NCBI GenBank assembly: GCA_039208045.1
Contig: JBCCRH010000155.1
Coordinates: 1-12,085 of the forward strand
DNA length: 12,085 bases
From: JBCCRH01 sp039208045
Lineage (GTDB): Bacteria > Bacteroidota > Bacteroidia > Chitinophagales > Saprospiraceae
Direction of reading: 5' to 3'
The translations under genes were made by a program, and so were the position numbers. Shown one piece after another: positions 1 to 7,535 of the stretch (position 1 is its first letter; the number at the start of each line of letters is the position of its first letter). The notes below the pieces were generated by a model. That model saw only the letters and a program-made list of their open reading frames with translations. It was not told where the DNA came from and ran no database searches.

Positions 1-231
1 AGACGCCACTACATTTCCAGTCACGCCTCCCCAATAAAAACGAGAAAGGCCTTCCGGAGCTATAACAAACGTATCTGCTCGATCCACCACATCAAATTTG
101 CGAATGAAGCGGGCGGCAAGCTGGCCATAGCCGTGGCAAGCTATGCACAGGTAGCGAATATGAGGGCCGACTTGTCCTTGGGTAGCGTAATGCGCCGTGC
201 GGGTAACAGGGATCGAATGTTCGTGTATCAT
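1..231 (-). CDS. Alpha/beta hydrolase, esterase/phospholipase type (N-terminal part)
   Basis: The 77 N-terminal residues are visible; the rest lies beyond the left edge of the window. The start is the ATG at 231. It is the first in-frame start after a TAG that is also the stop of the upstream gene, so no longer form is possible. Residues 27-37 hold a beta strand followed by CHGYGQ (H33-G34), the oxyanion-loop HG motif of serine alpha/beta hydrolases. Residues 56-66 (FVIAPEGLSRF) resemble the stretch after the second strand in the carboxylesterase/phospholipase group common in Bacteroidota. The catalytic Ser, Asp and His would lie in the missing part, so activity cannot be judged. There is no signal peptide, which suggests a cytoplasmic enzyme. 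It starts 9 bp after the secreted unknown protein and is probably co-transcribed with it. Family placement is by recognition of the pattern; the substrate is unknown. Confidence 0.8.
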   Translation of the reverse strand, partial: MIHEHSIPVTRTAHYATQGQVGPHIRYLCIACHGYGQLAARFIRKFDVVDRADTFVIAPEGLSRFYWGGVTGNVVAS

Positions 232-240
232 TAGTGGGTA

Positions 241-1170
241 CTAGGGCCTACCGCCCTTTTTACTTTTTCCAAAAATCGTTTTTTGCTGGCCCTCTAATAC
301 TGGAAAAGGTCGGGGCGCTTCATCTGAAGATTGGTGGAATATTTTTTCTACATACAGCCACTTACCGTCTGTCCATTCATAGCCTTCGTAGGAACCATCG
401 GGATAGTTAGTTGGCCCCTCTCCGTGCGGGCCATTCAGCGTAATCAAATGATCAAAAATGATCATTTCCATCAGCTCATCATAATTCATTCGGATGCTTG
501 CCTCGGCAGAATATTCTTTTACAATTCTAAATTTAGGGCCTCTACGGTCTGTGGCATTGAAAAATACAGGGGCACCAAAAGTAGGCTTTCCATTTTGAAA
601 GATTAAGACGTCGATAATTTTTCGCTTGCGAAAAAAGGAATAGCCATCAAAACCAAACAGCAGATAGTGCTTTCCTTGGTCTGTTTCTTCCTCTTTAATG
701 TTGTAATAGACGGAGCCATACCATTTTTCATTATTCAATACCGCTTGTTCTAGGTTGGCCTCCATATTGGCCGAGCGATCAATGAGTGGGAACAATTGCA
801 AGTCCGGTGTATTCATCTGAATGGCTCCATAATAGCGATAATCATCTACATCGACATACAACTGCCAAGTAAATACCCGAAACGAACTATCCTGCGGATA
901 TTGGATAGAAACTGACTTTAAACGCTCAAAAGGATATTGAAAAGAATTTTTGGTTTTGAGGGCAGTGACTAGGCGAGGAATCATTTCGCGACAGCTCCCA
1001 AAACGGTGCTCTTCCAAAGAATCATTGACAATAGCGAAGGCTAGCAACGCCAAGGTATCCTCCATAGTGGATAAGGTTGCCAAATCTTCAGCTGCTATCT
1101 GATGTTCATTTTGACTGTATAAACTGGATAAGCCTAAAAGGAAGAAAAGAAGCACTAGGGTCTTTTTCAT
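241..1170 (-). CDS. Secreted or periplasmic protein of unknown function
   Basis: This is a 309-residue protein that I do not recognise as a named family. Residues 1-20 form a clear signal peptide (MKKTLVLLFF, then a Leu/Ser-rich core ending in SLYSQ), with cleavage expected near YSQ-N. The mature part is rich in aromatic residues and has a Tyr/Phe-rich segment (VYYNIK, LLFGFDGYSFFRKRK, about residues 155-185) that suggests beta structure. The C-terminus is basic (KSKKGGRP), with no sorting domain and no further membrane segment. The reading frame can be extended to a TTG at 1197, but that would place the start inside the terminator hairpin of the VWA gene and ahead of the signal peptide, so the ATG at 1170 is chosen. 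The gene precedes the hydrolase by 9 bp, and the pair may form one operon. Similar unnamed proteins are, as far as I recall, typical of Bacteroidota. Confidence 0.85.
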   Translation of the reverse strand: MKKTLVLLFFLLGLSSLYSQNEHQIAAEDLATLSTMEDTLALLAFAIVNDSLEEHRFGSCREMIPRLVTALKTKNSFQYPFERLKSVSIQYPQDSSFRVFTWQLYVDVDDYRYYGAIQMNTPDLQLFPLIDRSANMEANLEQAVLNNEKWYGSVYYNIKEEETDQGKHYLLFGFDGYSFFRKRKIIDVLIFQNGKPTFGAPVFFNATDRRGPKFRIVKEYSAEASIRMNYDELMEMIIFDHLITLNGPHGEGPTNYPDGSYEGYEWTDGKWLYVEKIFHQSSDEAPRPFPVLEGQQKTIFGKSKKGGRP

Positions 1171-1183
1171 AACTACTTTTTTG

Positions 1184-1207
1184 AAAAAAAACGCCAAAAA
1201 GCTGGCG
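1184..1207 (-). terminator. Intrinsic terminator after the VWA gene
   Basis: Read on the minus strand, a 5-bp stem CGCCA/TGGCG with a 6-nt loop is followed by a run of eight T. It lies 38 bp beyond the VWA stop codon and ends only 13 bp before the ATG of the next gene. The stem is short, so efficiency may be modest. Confidence 0.7.
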
Positions 1208-1244
1208 CACAGTATGCAGCAAAATCAAAAATTATCAGCTGATC

Positions 1245-2348
1245 TTACTTGCGATGGCGCTTCCGCTTATTGTTCTTATAATCCTGAAAGATATACTCCC
1301 CTAAGCCTTTAAGACTACTGTAGAATGCTTTTCCATTATTGGCCTTTGTAAACTGATCTACAAAGCGCACCAAATAAGGATCTCTGGCAATCATAAAGGT
1401 AGTAATCGGAATATTTAGCTTGCGGCAACGAGTAGCCAGGTTGAGCGTACGGCCGACGATCTTCCGATCAAGGCCAAAGCTATTTTTGTAATACTTTTTC
1501 CCTTTCTTGATACAGGTAGGCTTACCATCGGTAATCATAAAAATCTGCTTATTCGGATTTTTACGACGGCGGATGATGTCCATTGCTAGTTCTAGGCCAG
1601 CAACAGTATTGGTATGGTAGGGGCCCACTTGTAAATAGGGTAAATCTTTAATTTCTATCTGCCAGGCATCATTACCAAAAACCAATACATCTAAGGTATC
1701 CTTTGGATAGCGAGTAGTAATCAATTCTGCCAGAGCCATCGCCACTTTTTTAGCTGGCGTAATCCGATCTTCACCGTATAGAATCATCGAGTGCGAAATA
1801 TCAATCATCAATACGGTGCTCATTTGGCTTTGATAGAACGTTTGACGCACTTCCAGATCATCGTGAGTGAGCTGGAACTCATCTATCCCGTGGTTGATCT
1901 GTGCATTACGTAAAGATTCAGATACAGCCAAGCGATCTAATCGATCACCAAATTCGTAAGGGCGTAGCTCTGAGGTATGCTCGTCGCCTCGGCCTCCGTG
2001 CTTGGTATCGTGATTTCCTCGCTTTGACTTTTTTAGCTGCCCAAATACGTCCTCTAATGCTTGCTTACGAATAGCAATCTCCATCTTTGAAGAAGGTACA
2101 AAACCTGGATTTTGTGGGCCATCCTGCTGGATATATCCCTTGTCAATCAAATCTTGAATGAAGTCTGCAATGCCGTAATTTTCATCTGTAATCTGATATT
2201 CTTTATCCAGCTCTGTTAGCCACGACAAGGCCTCACTTACATCTCCTGAAGTGTGTACCAATAGTTCTTGAAACAATTGCAGGAGCTTTTCGAAGCTCGC
2301 TCCTTCTTTTTGTCTAGGTATATATTCTGAAAACCTCCAGCCTACCAT
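1245..2348 (-). CDS. VWA-domain protein, ChlD/MoxR-associated type
   Basis: This 367-residue protein has no signal peptide or membrane segment and is presumably cytoplasmic. The C-terminal half is a von Willebrand factor A domain with a complete metal-ion-dependent adhesion site: DISHS at 183-187 (DxSxS), Thr 246 or 248 in HTNT, and Asp 274 in ITDG. The N-terminal half (about 1-165) is helical and charged, with the stretch SGDVSEALSWL near residue 34. Such proteins usually work with a MoxR-like or magnesium-chelatase-like AAA+ ATPase; none is present in this window. The end is strongly basic (KNNKRKRHRK). The frame is open to a TTG at 2393, but that codon lies in the loop of the preceding gene's terminator, so the ATG at 2348 is used; MVGWRFSEY also looks like the normal start of this family. 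The molecular target is unknown. Confidence 0.9.
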   Translation of the reverse strand: MVGWRFSEYIPRQKEGASFEKLLQLFQELLVHTSGDVSEALSWLTELDKEYQITDENYGIADFIQDLIDKGYIQQDGPQNPGFVPSSKMEIAIRKQALEDVFGQLKKSKRGNHDTKHGGRGDEHTSELRPYEFGDRLDRLAVSESLRNAQINHGIDEFQLTHDDLEVRQTFYQSQMSTVLMIDISHSMILYGEDRITPAKKVAMALAELITTRYPKDTLDVLVFGNDAWQIEIKDLPYLQVGPYHTNTVAGLELAMDIIRRRKNPNKQIFMITDGKPTCIKKGKKYYKNSFGLDRKIVGRTLNLATRCRKLNIPITTFMIARDPYLVRFVDQFTKANNGKAFYSSLKGLGEYIFQDYKNNKRKRHRK

Positions 2349-2372
2349 GTATTCCGTTTTAGTTCTTTTATG

Positions 2373-2411
2373 AAAAGCAAAACGCCCTGACAATAGTTCA
2401 AGGCGTTTTGC
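2373..2411 (-). terminator. Intrinsic terminator after the peroxiredoxin-like gene
   Basis: On the minus strand a perfect 10-bp stem (GCAAAACGCC/GGCGTTTTGC, arms 2402-2411 and 2377-2386) with a 15-nt loop is followed by TTTT. It lies 38 bp past the stop codon of the peroxiredoxin-like gene and ends about 25 bp before the ATG of the VWA gene. Confidence 0.8.
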
Positions 2412-2449
2412 TCATTTTTACAAGAATTGTATTTATTGCCGCTTGAAGA

Positions 2450-2995
2450 CTAACTCATAGGAAATCCACAGCAGTTCTCTACTAAATTTTTATAATCTGG
2501 CCGATCTGAGGCTAGTTTATGGATGAAACTTTCTTTTATCTCCCCATTCTGAATCACAAAGGCACCAGGCATCTGGAATCCATCACCAAGCTGTGGCCCA
2601 ACACCGTGCCCATTTACCACACCAGCAGAAAACCCTCTAATCCAGGACTGCAAACCAAACAATTGAGTGAAACTTCCTTTCACCAAACCAAAGCCTGCAT
2701 AAAACTTACAATCTGGATCACTGATGTGTATTGCATTCTCTAGCTCGTACCGATTAAAATAGCGATCAGCTACTACATCATCAGTCATATGTACAAATAC
2801 GATCTTCGTACCTAGTTCTTCGATGTGCCCCTTTTGTTTGGAAATGTCAGCTAAGGCCTCTCTACAAAATGTGCAGCCAAAGTGTCGCAAAAAGATCAGC
2901 AAGACTGGTTGCTTGACAGAAAGATCAAACAAGTTTTCACCCGTGTTAGTCACCATCTCTTGCAAGAAAGGCGTACTCACTCTAGTCTCTACCAT
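2450..2995 (-). CDS. Peroxiredoxin-like thiol protein (AhpC/TSA_2, SelL-related)
   Basis: This 181-residue protein has a thioredoxin fold of the AhpC/TSA type. After a strand (VLLIFLRHFG, 31-40) comes the redox motif C41-T-F-C44 at the start of a helix. This is the position used by PRXL2 and SelL-related proteins, where a CxxC (or selenocysteine) pair replaces the single peroxidatic Cys of classical peroxiredoxins. A later segment, GAFVIQNGEI (about 144-153), matches the cis-Pro/strand region of the fold, and a second Cys pair, C175-C176, sits near the end. Length fits the family. It has no signal peptide, so it probably acts in the cytoplasm, with thiol-dependent reduction of peroxides or disulfides the likely but unproven role. 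It starts with ATG and has its own terminator downstream; mdh upstream also has a terminator, so it is probably a single-gene unit. Confidence 0.85.
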   Translation of the reverse strand: MVETRVSTPFLQEMVTNTGENLFDLSVKQPVLLIFLRHFGCTFCREALADISKQKGHIEELGTKIVFVHMTDDVVADRYFNRYELENAIHISDPDCKFYAGFGLVKGSFTQLFGLQSWIRGFSAGVVNGHGVGPQLGDGFQMPGAFVIQNGEIKESFIHKLASDRPDYKNLVENCCGFPMS

Positions 2996-3180
2996 AATTT
3001 AACCCATTTTAGACTTGAAACACAAAAAAACAGCACAAGGTTTATGAACTTACTTATGTCGACAAAAGCAAGTGCTAAAGCTCTCTGTACTACTTTTTCT
3101 AAAAAAGATGTTTTTTGTTTCAGTTTACAGTCTAGCAGAAGTAAGTTAGGGATAATTTCTGGTTCTCAAAAACCTTGGAA

Positions 3181-3219
3181 ATAAAATGGCGCATTTTGTA
3201 CATAAATGCGCCATTTTAT
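3181..3219 (-). terminator. mdh: Terminator of mdh, perfect 16-bp hairpin
   Basis: A perfect 16-bp inverted repeat (3181-3196 and 3204-3219) encloses a 7-nt loop and starts 10 bp after the mdh stop codon. The G+C core ATGGCGCAT/ATGCGCCAT is flanked by TTTTAT on both strands, so it could stop transcription from either side. The 3000-3180 stretch beyond it, upstream of the peroxiredoxin-like gene, must hold that gene's promoter, but I find no convincing promoter box or small gene there. Confidence 0.85.
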
Positions 3220-3229
3220 CTAGCACTCC

Positions 3230-4162
3230 TTACAAGCTCATTCCATTGAATACGTCAATCACTGAACGCACGTGCCCAGCAGAAGTATTTAGTAGCTCCA
3301 TCTCAGCTTTGTTGAGCTTCAGCTCCAGTATTTCCGTGATGCCTTCTTTTCCGAGTTTTACTGGTACGCCCAAGAAAATATCGTTCAAGCCATACTGGCC
3401 TTCTAGTAGTGCACAACAAGGGAAGATGCGGTTTTCATCGCGAACAATCGTTTCCACCATTTGAGCAGCAGCAGCACCCGGTGCATACCAAGCGGAGGTA
3501 CCCATCAACTTCACTAGTTCTCCACCCCCCTTCTTCGTGCGTTGAACAATAGCATCTAGGGTTGCTTCATCAATCATTTCTAATACTGGAATACCGGAAA
3601 CCGTGGTGTAGCGAGGAAGTGGAACCATCGTATCCCCATGTCCACCCATCAATACTGCCTGAATATCTTTAGGAGAAACGTTAAGTGCCGTAGCTAGGAA
3701 AGCACGATAGCGGGCTGTATCCAAAATACCAGCCATACCGAATACTCTGCTCGATGATAGGCCTGCTGCCTTGTAGGCGGCATAAGTCATCACGTCTAAC
3801 GGATTAGAGACAATGATGATGATAGGGTTTTCCGAGTGCTCCATGATTGACTTAGTCACCATGTTCACAATCTTCGCATTGGTAGCAATCAAGTCATCGC
3901 GGCTCATCCCTGGCTTACGCGGGATACCAGCAGTGATCACTACAATATCAGAACCCGCCGTTTCACTGTAGTCCTCAGTACCTTTTAGCTGAGTGCTGTA
4001 ATAATCAATAGGTGCTTGCTGCCAGCTATCCAATGCTTTACCTCTTGCTAAATCGCCTTTAATATCCAGTAAAACTACTTCTTTGACCACATCTTTGTGC
4101 GCCAATACATTAGCACAAGTAGCGCCTACATTTCCTGCACCGACTACCGTTACTTTACTCAT
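3230..4162 (-). CDS. mdh: Malate dehydrogenase (LDH-like type)
   Basis: This 310-residue enzyme oxidises malate to oxaloacetate with NAD+ in the TCA cycle, in the cytoplasm. The N-terminal Rossmann motif GAGNVG is at 8-13, and Asp33 at the end of the second strand indicates preference for NAD+ over NADP+. The active-site loop AGIPRKPGMSRDDL (78-91) carries Arg82 and Arg88 for substrate carboxylates. Arg82, rather than the Gln found in lactate dehydrogenases, points to malate. SNPLD is at 119-123, the catalytic pair is Asp148 (LDTAR) and His175 (GGHGDTM), and Arg151 completes the substrate site. Length and motifs are typical of the Chloroflexus/Bacteroidota LDH-like MDH group. It starts with ATG at 4162, diverges from the first metalloprotease across about 250 bp, and is followed by a strong terminator, so it is probably monocistronic. 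Confidence 0.97.
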   Translation of the reverse strand: MSKVTVVGAGNVGATCANVLAHKDVVKEVVLLDIKGDLARGKALDSWQQAPIDYYSTQLKGTEDYSETAGSDIVVITAGIPRKPGMSRDDLIATNAKIVNMVTKSIMEHSENPIIIIVSNPLDVMTYAAYKAAGLSSSRVFGMAGILDTARYRAFLATALNVSPKDIQAVLMGGHGDTMVPLPRYTTVSGIPVLEMIDEATLDAIVQRTKKGGGELVKLMGTSAWYAPGAAAAQMVETIVRDENRIFPCCALLEGQYGLNDIFLGVPVKLGKEGITEILELKLNKAEMELLNTSAGHVRSVIDVFNGMSL

Positions 4163-4429
4163 ATCTTTTTGTTTGATTAAGGTTAATGAAAAATGGAAAC
4201 AAAATGCGATACTTACCGTATAGGATTGGGGCTAAAACGGACTTGTGACGCATTTTGTACAAACGCCGTAAAAGTAGCAAATTTCGCAAGCTTTGTTAAC
4301 ATGATGACTAAAGAATTGACGGCACTAAGACGCCGCTGGGTGCGTAATTTTTCTATTTTTGCAGGGCTTATGAAAAAAGAACCTTCTTTTTCTCTACTTA
4401 AAAGACTTTAGATGCTTAAAAATAACTAT
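4163..4429. promoter_or_regulatory. Divergent regulatory region, mdh / metalloprotease 1
   Basis: This 267-bp region separates divergent genes and should hold both promoters. On the plus strand, TATTTTTG at 4354-4361 matches the Bacteroidota -7 element TAnnTTTG, but no TTG is found at the usual -33 spacing. No good match is seen on the minus strand for mdh. A 10-bp inverted repeat (ACAAAATGCG at 4199-4208, CGCATTTTGT at 4249-4258) lies in the mdh-proximal part and could be an operator or chance. A 13-codon open frame, 4370-4411, ends directly before the ATG at 4412. Confidence 0.5.
4354..4361 (+). promoter_or_regulatory. Putative -7 promoter element of metalloprotease 1
   Basis: TATTTTTG is an exact match to TAnnTTTG, the -7 element used by the primary sigma factor of Bacteroidota. 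Transcription would start near 4366-4370, about 60 bp before the preferred start codon. There is no recognisable -33 TTG at normal spacing, so this is tentative. Confidence 0.45.
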
Positions 4430-5950
4430 ATGAACAAGCGAATATTACTTTCTTTCTTTTTGGCACTTGCCTTTACCTTCATAGGTCAAGCTCAACATCA
4501 TTTCGCATGTGGTACGGTAGGCCATGAAGCAAAAGCCGTTTCAGATCGCCTATTGCGCAATCGTGCCGCTTTCCGTAGTGGCTTTATCCGCAGTCGATCA
4601 ACCATCTACTTACCTATTAAATTTCACATTATCGCCAGAACAAATGGCACGGGAGGGGTTGAAGAAGATAGAGTATATGATCAGCTCTGCGAAATAAATA
4701 AAGATTTCGAAGACACTGGTATCCAGTTTTACATTTCTGATGGAACATTTAGTTACATTAACAATGATGTCGTCTACAGCAACCACTCTAGTGGTGCGGG
4801 TTCACTCTTTATGAATGCCGCAAAAGCCAATGATGCGATTAATATATTTATGCCTAATGATGCGGGTAATGGTAGTGGTACTCCAGGAGTGGTGCTAGGT
4901 TATTACACTTCTCAGCAAGACTGGATTGTGGTAGCCAGAGCCGAAGTAGGAAGTACTCGCCACACGATGACCCACGAGATTGGACACTTTTTAAGCCTTC
5001 CTCACCCTTTTAATGGCTGGGATATTGAATTTTACGATGAAGCTGTACACGGAAATCCAGTAGGGCCACTTTCTCCTTCTGGCATCCCCAATGAGAAAGT
5101 GGACGGTTCTAATTGTGAAACCGCTGGTGATTTCACTTGCGATACCGCGCCTAATTATGGTTTTGGTTTCGGCTGGCAAGATTGTAATTATGATGCAGGC
5201 ACCATGGATCCAGATGGCGTGGTAATCGACACTGACGAAAGCCTAGCAATGGGTTACTTCTTCCAGTGCCCACGCTCCAGTTACTATTTCACTCCCACCC
5301 AAGCCACTGATATGCAGGCTGATATTGCCATGTCAGACCGAAATTATATCAACCTTGGTATTACACCAAATACTACAGAAATCACAGAGACAACAAACTT
5401 GATTGCGCCCGAACAAGGAGAAATAGTAAGCTTTAATGCCGTACAATTGGTATGGGAAGCAGTGAGTGGGGCGGACTTCTACCAGCTTGAGTATGACAAT
5501 ACGCCACAATTTGGCTCAGGAGCTACTACACAAATCGTCTATGGTAACTCTATCGTCTTAGAGCTAGAAGCAAATACCAGTTACTTTTGGAGAGTACGCC
5601 CATTAAATGCTTATAGAACTTGTGCGAATACTTCCCAGTTTAGAGCATTCAGAACAGATGCTACCACCTCTACGCAGGAGCTAGATTTTGTCAGCCAGTG
5701 GCTAGTTGCTCCTAATCCAGTGAACACTGGCAACTCCGTCTCTGTTAATCTGGAGGCAAAAAAAGCGTTCGATACCAATTTACGCTTGCTAAATGTAACA
5801 GGCCAGCTTGTACAAGACTTTGGTCGCCGCCGCATGGAAATAGGCAGCAACCAATTTGTACTCGACTTGCAAGCATTACCAAAAGGTATGTACCTCTTAT
5901 CGCTGATTACAGACGAAGGCATTTCCAGCCGACGCCTGATAGTGCAGTAG
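4430..5950 (+). CDS. Secreted zinc metalloprotease, M43/cytophagalysin type, with T9SS sorting domain
   Basis: This 506-residue protein has a signal peptide at 1-22 (MNKRILLSFF, hydrophobic core, GQAQ). The catalytic domain covers about 55-310. The zinc motif HEIGHFLSLPH has ligands His182, His186 and His192 and catalytic Glu183. The Met-turn is SLAMGY (Met274), and the Cys/Asp stretch NCETAGDFTCDTAPNY (about 228-243) is typical of M43. The metzincin Gly between the second and third His is Ser here. An Fn3-like domain follows (about 325-410, WEAVSGADFYQLEYD and FWRVRPLN). Residues 425-506 form a type A T9SS sorting domain (APNPV, LRLLNVTGQLV, LPKGMYLLSL). The protein is expected to be exported across the outer membrane and processed there. 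An ATG at 4412 is also in frame, but the ATG at 4430 gives the better signal peptide. It is a tandem paralogue of the next gene. Confidence 0.92.
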   Translation: MNKRILLSFFLALAFTFIGQAQHHFACGTVGHEAKAVSDRLLRNRAAFRSGFIRSRSTIYLPIKFHIIARTNGTGGVEEDRVYDQLCEINKDFEDTGIQFYISDGTFSYINNDVVYSNHSSGAGSLFMNAAKANDAINIFMPNDAGNGSGTPGVVLGYYTSQQDWIVVARAEVGSTRHTMTHEIGHFLSLPHPFNGWDIEFYDEAVHGNPVGPLSPSGIPNEKVDGSNCETAGDFTCDTAPNYGFGFGWQDCNYDAGTMDPDGVVIDTDESLAMGYFFQCPRSSYYFTPTQATDMQADIAMSDRNYINLGITPNTTEITETTNLIAPEQGEIVSFNAVQLVWEAVSGADFYQLEYDNTPQFGSGATTQIVYGNSIVLELEANTSYFWRVRPLNAYRTCANTSQFRAFRTDATTSTQELDFVSQWLVAPNPVNTGNSVSVNLEAKKAFDTNLRLLNVTGQLVQDFGRRRMEIGSNQFVLDLQALPKGMYLLSLITDEGISSRRLIVQ

Positions 5951-5974
5951 ATTAAGGACTAATATATCACCCCC

Positions 5975-6020
5975 GAAATGCCCAATAATGTTTAGCCATT
6001 TATTGGGCATTTCTTTTTTT
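5975..6020 (+). terminator. Strong intrinsic terminator between the two metalloproteases
   Basis: A perfect 14-bp stem (arms 5975-5988 and 6000-6013, core ATGCCCAATAA/TTATTGGGCAT) with an 11-nt loop is followed by seven T. It lies 24 bp after the stop of the first protease and ends 25 bp before the ATG of the second. Confidence 0.9.
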
Positions 6021-6045
6021 GAAAGCATCACAATTACAACTTAAA

Positions 6046-7533
6046 ATGACTCGACCATTTTTTACACTACTACTTTTTGTACTATCCTATTCGCTCCTAG
6101 CACAAGACGAAATTGCCCCCTGCGGCACCGGAAATATCGATTACCGATGGCTCGACAGCTACTTGGATAATCCATCCGCTTACCCTCGATCCGATGATTT
6201 GCTGTATGTTCCACTTACGGTGCATATTACGGGTACAGATGAGGGCGTGGGATATTTTCCTGTAAAAAGTGTACTCGACGCCTTATGTCGATTAAATCTG
6301 GATTTTTTGGAGACCAATATCCAGTTTTATGTGAAGGGAGAGTTTAGATATATCAACAATACAGCATGGCATACGCATGATAATGGAGAATTTGGTTTAG
6401 GTATTCAAATGATGCTCGCCAATAACGTACCTAATACACTCAATTCTTACCTAACTGCGTCAGCCGCTGGTGCCTGTGGGTACTACGCGCCTTCTGGTAA
6501 TGGCATTGTCATGCAAAAGGCCTGCCTGAGTGCCACCGGTCATACCTGGGCGCATGAAGTCGGCCATTTTTTATCACTGCCCCATCCTTTTAGGGGTTGG
6601 GAAATTGAAGAAGCGGAAAATTATGATTACTCCACTCCTGCACCACTATTTTGGGGCAGTCGCCAAGTAGAAAAAGTAGATGGCAGCAATTGTACAGTGG
6701 CAGGAGATCGCTTCTGTGACACTCCGCCCGATTATCTTAACTATCGCTGGGGATGTACTAGCTCTGGCTTAAGTACCCAGCTTCAATACGATCCTGATAC
6801 TGTGGCGTTCCAATCAGACGCCTCCTTGATCATGTCTTACTCTTTTGATGCCTGTAGCAGTCGTTTTTCACCAGAGCAGATCGCAGCCATGCGCGCTAAC
6901 ATCTTAGATGCTCGCCCAGGCTTACTAAGCGATCCTCCAGAAGTAATAGATGACATCACGGAAGTAGAAGGAAATATCCTGACACCAGCAGAAGAAAGTA
7001 CGACCCCCTTTTCAGATATAGTTAACCTAAGTTGGGAAACTATTCCTAATGCTACGCACTATATCGTGCAGGTTTCTGCACTACCTATTTTTTCTGGCCC
7101 AAAAGAAGAATATGTCATTCAAGACACCGCATTTACACTCACCGACCTTGATCCCGATCGCAGGTACTGGTGGCGTATTCGCCCTTACAACCATTTCGGA
7201 AGTTTCTGCACGGAGTTCATTGATACTAGCTCGTTCACCACAGGGCTCTTAACCAATGTCAATCAACTAGAGGAAGCCCTACAATTAGTAGTTTATCCCA
7301 ATCCAGTAGCATCTTCGAATTTTATACAAGTAGCTTATCTGCTGGAAGAGCAGCAGGAGGTACAAATCCGGCTTTTTAGCGCAAGCGGACAACTTGTCTA
7401 CCAACAACAATCACTGAACCAGCAAGGCCCCCAAAACTTGGAAATTAGCACTGCTAATTTACCGAAAGGGATTTACTTGCTACAGCTGGCCAACCAAAGA
7501 GGAAATGTAAGCCGAAAGATAAGTATACAGTAA
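6046..7533 (+). CDS. Secreted zinc metalloprotease, M43/cytophagalysin type, tandem paralogue
   Basis: This 495-residue protein has the same architecture as the preceding gene. The signal peptide is at 1-20 (MTRPFFTLLLF, ending SLLAQ). In the catalytic domain (about 50-300), the zinc motif HEVGHFLSLPH carries His170, Glu171, His174 and His180, and the Met-turn is SLIMSY (Met263). NCTVAGDRFCDTPPDY at about 215-230 matches the equivalent stretch in the paralogue. The Fn3-like domain is at about 315-400 (WETIPNATHYIVQV, WWRIRPYN). The T9SS type A sorting domain is at about 415-495 (YPNPV, IRLFSASGQLVYQQ, LPKGIYLLQL). Blocks shared with its neighbour include IQFY...YINN, HFLSLPHPF.GW.IE and EKVDGSNC, so the two arose by an old tandem duplication. 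The frame is open to a TTG at 6019 inside the terminator T-run; the ATG at 6046 is used because the signal peptide begins there. It ends 2 bp from a convergent gene. Confidence 0.92.
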   Translation: MTRPFFTLLLFVLSYSLLAQDEIAPCGTGNIDYRWLDSYLDNPSAYPRSDDLLYVPLTVHITGTDEGVGYFPVKSVLDALCRLNLDFLETNIQFYVKGEFRYINNTAWHTHDNGEFGLGIQMMLANNVPNTLNSYLTASAAGACGYYAPSGNGIVMQKACLSATGHTWAHEVGHFLSLPHPFRGWEIEEAENYDYSTPAPLFWGSRQVEKVDGSNCTVAGDRFCDTPPDYLNYRWGCTSSGLSTQLQYDPDTVAFQSDASLIMSYSFDACSSRFSPEQIAAMRANILDARPGLLSDPPEVIDDITEVEGNILTPAEESTTPFSDIVNLSWETIPNATHYIVQVSALPIFSGPKEEYVIQDTAFTLTDLDPDRRYWWRIRPYNHFGSFCTEFIDTSSFTTGLLTNVNQLEEALQLVVYPNPVASSNFIQVAYLLEEQQEVQIRLFSASGQLVYQQQSLNQQGPQNLEISTANLPKGIYLLQLANQRGNVSRKISIQ

Positions 7534-7535
7534 CT

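Noticed and set aside
1171..1197. TTG start giving a 9-residue extension of the secreted unknown protein.
   Set aside because: The extension would begin inside a terminator hairpin and precede a complete signal peptide. The TTG extensions at 2393, 6019 and 11224 were set aside on similar grounds.
2882..3184. Plus-strand open frame of 100 codons over the start of the peroxiredoxin-like gene.
   Set aside because: It overlaps a well-supported minus-strand gene, has no domain-like features and runs into the mdh terminator.
3190..4261. A 13-base sequence, CGCATTTTGTACA, occurs both in the mdh terminator (3190-3202) and upstream of mdh (4249-4261).
   Set aside because: About one shared 13-mer is expected by chance in a window of this size, and the first copy is explained as part of the terminator.
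4193..4411. Plus-strand open frame of 72 codons upstream of the first protease.
   Set aside because: It starts inside the divergent regulatory region, has unconvincing composition and no recognisable family; only its last 13 codons are discussed as a possible leader frame.
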